From assembly GCA_002483105.1 (NCBI GenBank), contig DLHG01000004.1, positions 316,999-380,998 on the forward strand: DNA of 64,000 nt, given 5' to 3'. How positions within the stretch are numbered: position 1 is the first letter of the stretch; each line of letters begins with the position of its first letter. A program made the translations under genes and the position numbers. The stretch is from Bacteroidetes bacterium UBA7674 (GTDB lineage: Bacteria; Bacteroidota; Bacteroidia; Chitinophagales; Chitinophagaceae). Under the pieces are notes generated by a model. The model was not told the origin of the DNA. It saw only the letters and a program-made list of their open reading frames with translations, and searched no databases. Positions 61,476 through 64,000 of this stretch are shown here, piece by piece.

Positions 61476-63806
61476 ATGGCAAAAAGAATCTCCACATATC
61501 TACTTCTAATATGCGCACTCTTCGTGTCGGCTTGCAGCAATACAAAAAAACTGGCCGATGGAGAGTCATTATTTCTGGGTGGTGATGTAGCAATAACAGA
61601 TAAAGAAACACCCAAAAAAGAACGGAAGGTTTTAGCTAACGACCTGGAAGATGCTGTGCGGCCAAAGCCTAACAGGAAGTTCCTAGGTATGCGATTCAGG
61701 TTGACCATCCATAACTATGTAGGGAAGAACAGGAAGAAAGGGCCAATATATAAATTCAGGGAAAAGAACGGCGAAGAGCCGGTACTCACCAGTACGGTAG
61801 ATATGGAATTGAACCGGTTGATACTGGAGAATATACTACAGAACAAAGGGTTCTTCTATCCACAGATAGAAAGCAAACTCTCTACAAAAAGAAAAAAGAC
61901 CATTGCTAAATTCGAAGTACAAACCGGGAAGCAGTATTTTATTAAAGAGACCTTTTTTGAGCATGACACCACTTCTACCCTTGGAGAGGATATCTATGCG
62001 CTACGGGAAGAAACCCTGCTAAAGCCCGGACAACCTTATAATCTCGACCTGATAAAGGGTGAAAGAGAAAGAATAGACAAGGAACTGAAGGAGATCGGTT
62101 TTTACTACTTTAAGGCTGACTATCTGTTGGTAAAAGCGGATACTTCTATAGGTGACAACAAGGTAAACCTGTATGTTACTATCAAGAAGGATAACGATAT
62201 ACCTAGTAACATGTACAACATCTATAACATACGCGATGTGTACATTTTTCCAAGCTTCAGCCTGAGGGGCAGTGCAGCAGATACTAATAAAGCGCTTGCG
62301 ATGGAGTATGGAGGTTATAAAGTGATTGATCCTAAGAAGCGGTTCAGGCTATCAGTGTTTACATACACCATGCACTTTGAGCCCGGAGATGAGTATAACC
62401 GTACTGATCAGAACACGACACTAAATCGTTTACTGAACCTGAATGTATTCAAGTTTGTAAAGAACAGGTTTGAGCCGCTGAATGATTCCTTAATGGATGT
62501 CTATTACTACCTGACACCCTATCCTAAAAAAGCTATCCGATTTGAGCTGGGTGCAATGACGCAGAATGATAGCAGAGTTGGTACACAAGGAAGCATCAGC
62601 TGGAAGAATAGAAACACCTTTAGGGGAGCAGAGGAGTTTACCCTGAAAGTAAATGGAGGCTATGAGGTACAATATGGCGGCGCAGGGAATACTGCTAATG
62701 CGACTACTGTGGGCTCCGGGAATAACAGGAGACCTGATATATATGAAGGTGGTATAGAAGCGAGCTTGTCTATTCCACGATTAGTTGTTCCATTATTTCA
62801 GCCCAAAGTGAACGGTCACTTCATTCCCAGAACATTTATCCGTGCAGGTGCTAAACTGGAAGCACAGTCGGAGTTGCTGCGTATATTTTCTTACAAATTG
62901 TCTTACGGTTATAATTGGAAAGAAGACATTCGTAAAGAGCATCAGTTGTATCCTATCAATATTACATTGGTAAAGACAGATACGCTAAGTAATCAGAACC
63001 TTAATCTGTTCTATGGCAATCTGATATTCAACGGGCTTATTTTCGGGCCTACCTATCAATATAATTACAGCACACAGACGGGAGTGCCAAGGCTGAATGA
63101 TTTTTACTTCAGTGGGTTGATAGATTTTTCGGGCAACCTCTTTGGCCTGGCACAAAAGGCCGACTATGAAACGAACCCCAAGGAAATATTTGGCTCCAGC
63201 TATGCGCAATACATGAAGTATATGGTTGACTTCCGGTATTACCGCCGTGTATCGGAACACCCGAAAGAGCCATCTAAAAATACGACATGGGCTAACAGGC
63301 TGATACTGGGCTTTGGATATCCTTATGGAAACTCATACCAGATGCCGAATGTGAAGCAGTTTTTTGCCGGTGGTAATAGTAGCTTGCGTGGATTCCGTTC
63401 GCGCTTATTAGGCCCGGGAACATTCTATGACTCAACAGGCTCGCTGATACAGACACTGGGTGATATAAAACTGGAGGCCAATACCGAACTGAGAGTGAAT
63501 GTGTGGAACTTTATTAATGCCGCAGCCTTTGCCGACATAGGTAATGTATGGCTCTACAGAGATAATCCGGTATTACCAGGCGGCAAGTTCACTTCAACGT
63601 TCCATAAAGAACTGGCGGTTGATGCGGGGGTAGGATTACGTTTGGATTTTAAAATACTGGTCCTTCGTTTAGATCTTGCTATACCTCTGCGTAAACCATG
63701 GCTGCCGGAAAATGACAGGTGGGTTATTGATAAAATTGCCTTCGGAAACAATAGATGGCGTGGGGATAATATGATATTCAACCTTGCTATTGGTTATCCT
63801 TTCTAA
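61476..63806 (+). CDS. tamL: TamA/BamA-family outer-membrane lipoprotein (TamL type)
   Basis: 776 residues: a lipoprotein signal with VSAC20, POTRA-like domains to about residue 370 (MELNRLILENILQNKGFF, GQPYNLDLIKGERERIDKELKEIGFYYF), and an Omp85 barrel ending in NMIFNLAIGYPF with a terminal aromatic residue. GGNSSLRGFRSRLLGPG is the conserved VRGF/Y-type lid-lock loop. A lipidated TamA paired with TamB is the Bacteroidota variant known as TamL. It is co-transcribed with tamB and closes the operon at a perfect hairpin. Confidence 0.92.
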   Translation: MAKRISTYLLLICALFVSACSNTKKLADGESLFLGGDVAITDKETPKKERKVLANDLEDAVRPKPNRKFLGMRFRLTIHNYVGKNRKKGPIYKFREKNGEEPVLTSTVDMELNRLILENILQNKGFFYPQIESKLSTKRKKTIAKFEVQTGKQYFIKETFFEHDTTSTLGEDIYALREETLLKPGQPYNLDLIKGERERIDKELKEIGFYYFKADYLLVKADTSIGDNKVNLYVTIKKDNDIPSNMYNIYNIRDVYIFPSFSLRGSAADTNKALAMEYGGYKVIDPKKRFRLSVFTYTMHFEPGDEYNRTDQNTTLNRLLNLNVFKFVKNRFEPLNDSLMDVYYYLTPYPKKAIRFELGAMTQNDSRVGTQGSISWKNRNTFRGAEEFTLKVNGGYEVQYGGAGNTANATTVGSGNNRRPDIYEGGIEASLSIPRLVVPLFQPKVNGHFIPRTFIRAGAKLEAQSELLRIFSYKLSYGYNWKEDIRKEHQLYPINITLVKTDTLSNQNLNLFYGNLIFNGLIFGPTYQYNYSTQTGVPRLNDFYFSGLIDFSGNLFGLAQKADYETNPKEIFGSSYAQYMKYMVDFRYYRRVSEHPKEPSKNTTWANRLILGFGYPYGNSYQMPNVKQFFAGGNSSLRGFRSRLLGPGTFYDSTGSLIQTLGDIKLEANTELRVNVWNFINAAAFADIGNVWLYRDNPVLPGGKFTSTFHKELAVDAGVGLRLDFKILVLRLDLAIPLRKPWLPENDRWVIDKIAFGNNRWRGDNMIFNLAIGYPF

Positions 63807-63830
63807 GGCAATTCATTTATAAAAAGCAAT

Positions 63831-63853
63831 AAAGGCGGGACAAACCCGCCTTT
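63831..63853. terminator. Terminator after tamL
   Basis: A perfect 9-bp stem (AAAGGCGGG at 63831-63839 with CCCGCCTTT at 63845-63853) lies between tamL and a convergent partial gene, and can act in both directions. Confidence 0.82.
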
Positions 63854-63912
63854 AGCATTAACCTATGAAAAAAACAACAACGATTTTTTATAGTATATAT
63901 AAGTAATGTAGA

Positions 63913-64000
63913 TTATTGTTGAGTTGCAGTGTACACTACTTGCGTAGTATAAGTACCTGCAGGGTATGTAAAACCAGGAGTAGCTTGATACTGTACAGAG
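63913..64000 (-). CDS. C-terminal end of an exported or surface protein (cut by window edge)
   Basis: A minus-strand frame enters from the right edge and ends at the TAA at 63915-63913. The visible 28 residues read SVQYQATPGFTYPAGTYTTQ and then VVYTATQQ. The alternating pattern and the FTYPAGTYTTQVVYTAT motif are typical of the last strands of a small secreted beta-sandwich (such as pilus-like or WxL/DUF4402-like proteins), but the fragment is too short for a firm family call. The tamL hairpin lies directly behind it. Confidence 0.5.
   Translation of the reverse strand, partial: SVQYQATPGFTYPAGTYTTQVVYTATQQ

Overview
The window reads as a chromosomal segment of a Bacteroidota bacterium, most likely in or near the Chitinophagaceae. 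Several independent signs agree: type IX secretion (T9SS) C-terminal sorting domains on three exported proteins, many copies of the Bacteroidota -7 promoter element TAnnTTTG just upstream of genes, a SusC-like TonB receptor with a carboxypeptidase-regulatory N-domain, a lipoprotein TamA (TamL) paired with TamB, a split transketolase, and a tyrosine ammonia-lyase of the flexirubin type. The family-level placement is inference. Genes are dense, on both strands, and often separated by perfect hairpin terminators. I see no tRNA, rRNA, insertion sequence, prophage or CRISPR array.

Layout. 1-7 kb: a cut-off acetyltransferase, an exported VWA protein with proline-rich linkers, a 2-oxoacid:ferredoxin oxidoreductase alpha subunit without its beta partner, and two membrane glycosyltransferases. 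7-12 kb: photolyase with a DinB-like protein, then a tight three-gene operon of exported proteins (PDZ-hydrolase, DUF885 peptidase-like, beta-propeller). 12-15.6 kb: an OmpR-type regulator, ruvC and a divergent membrane protein (both starting with TTG), and a DUF3108 protein. 15.7-19.3 kb: a three-gene island (tyrosine ammonia-lyase, ketoreductase, ketosynthase) that fits starter and chain synthesis for a flexirubin/aryl polyene pigment. 19.3-28.4 kb: clpP, GSCFA protein, bactofilin, yidC, a sigma factor/membrane protein/GNAT operon, an RND exporter and a lipoprotein. 28.5-35 kb: two large T9SS-type exported proteins, one with an S74-type chaperone domain, the other a thermolysin-like protease of about 1,600 residues.

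35-45 kb: a second ArnT-like transferase, a TonB receptor translationally coupled to a thioredoxin-like lipoprotein, a 362-base gene-free stretch with the most unusual non-coding signals, an RNA helicase, a histidine kinase with seven 21-residue repeats, mnmE and dtd. 45-56 kb: exported serine hydrolase, SUI1-like factor, transketolase C-half, LEA2 lipoprotein, rsmI-purS-pssA operon, an outer-membrane protein with a charged tail, a fused isobutyryl-CoA mutase and a YetF-like protein carrying a zinc ribbon. 56-64 kb: tamB-tamL and the tail of one more exported protein.

Most of the window is ordinary chromosome. The places that most deserve a second look are the 39.6-39.9 kb gap (a B12-riboswitch-like motif facing no known gene, followed by a helically phased 10-11 bp repeat), the repeat-built kinase, the receptor/thioredoxin pair, the 9-bp direct repeats upstream of the S74 protein, and genes whose start codon sits almost on the predicted transcription start.
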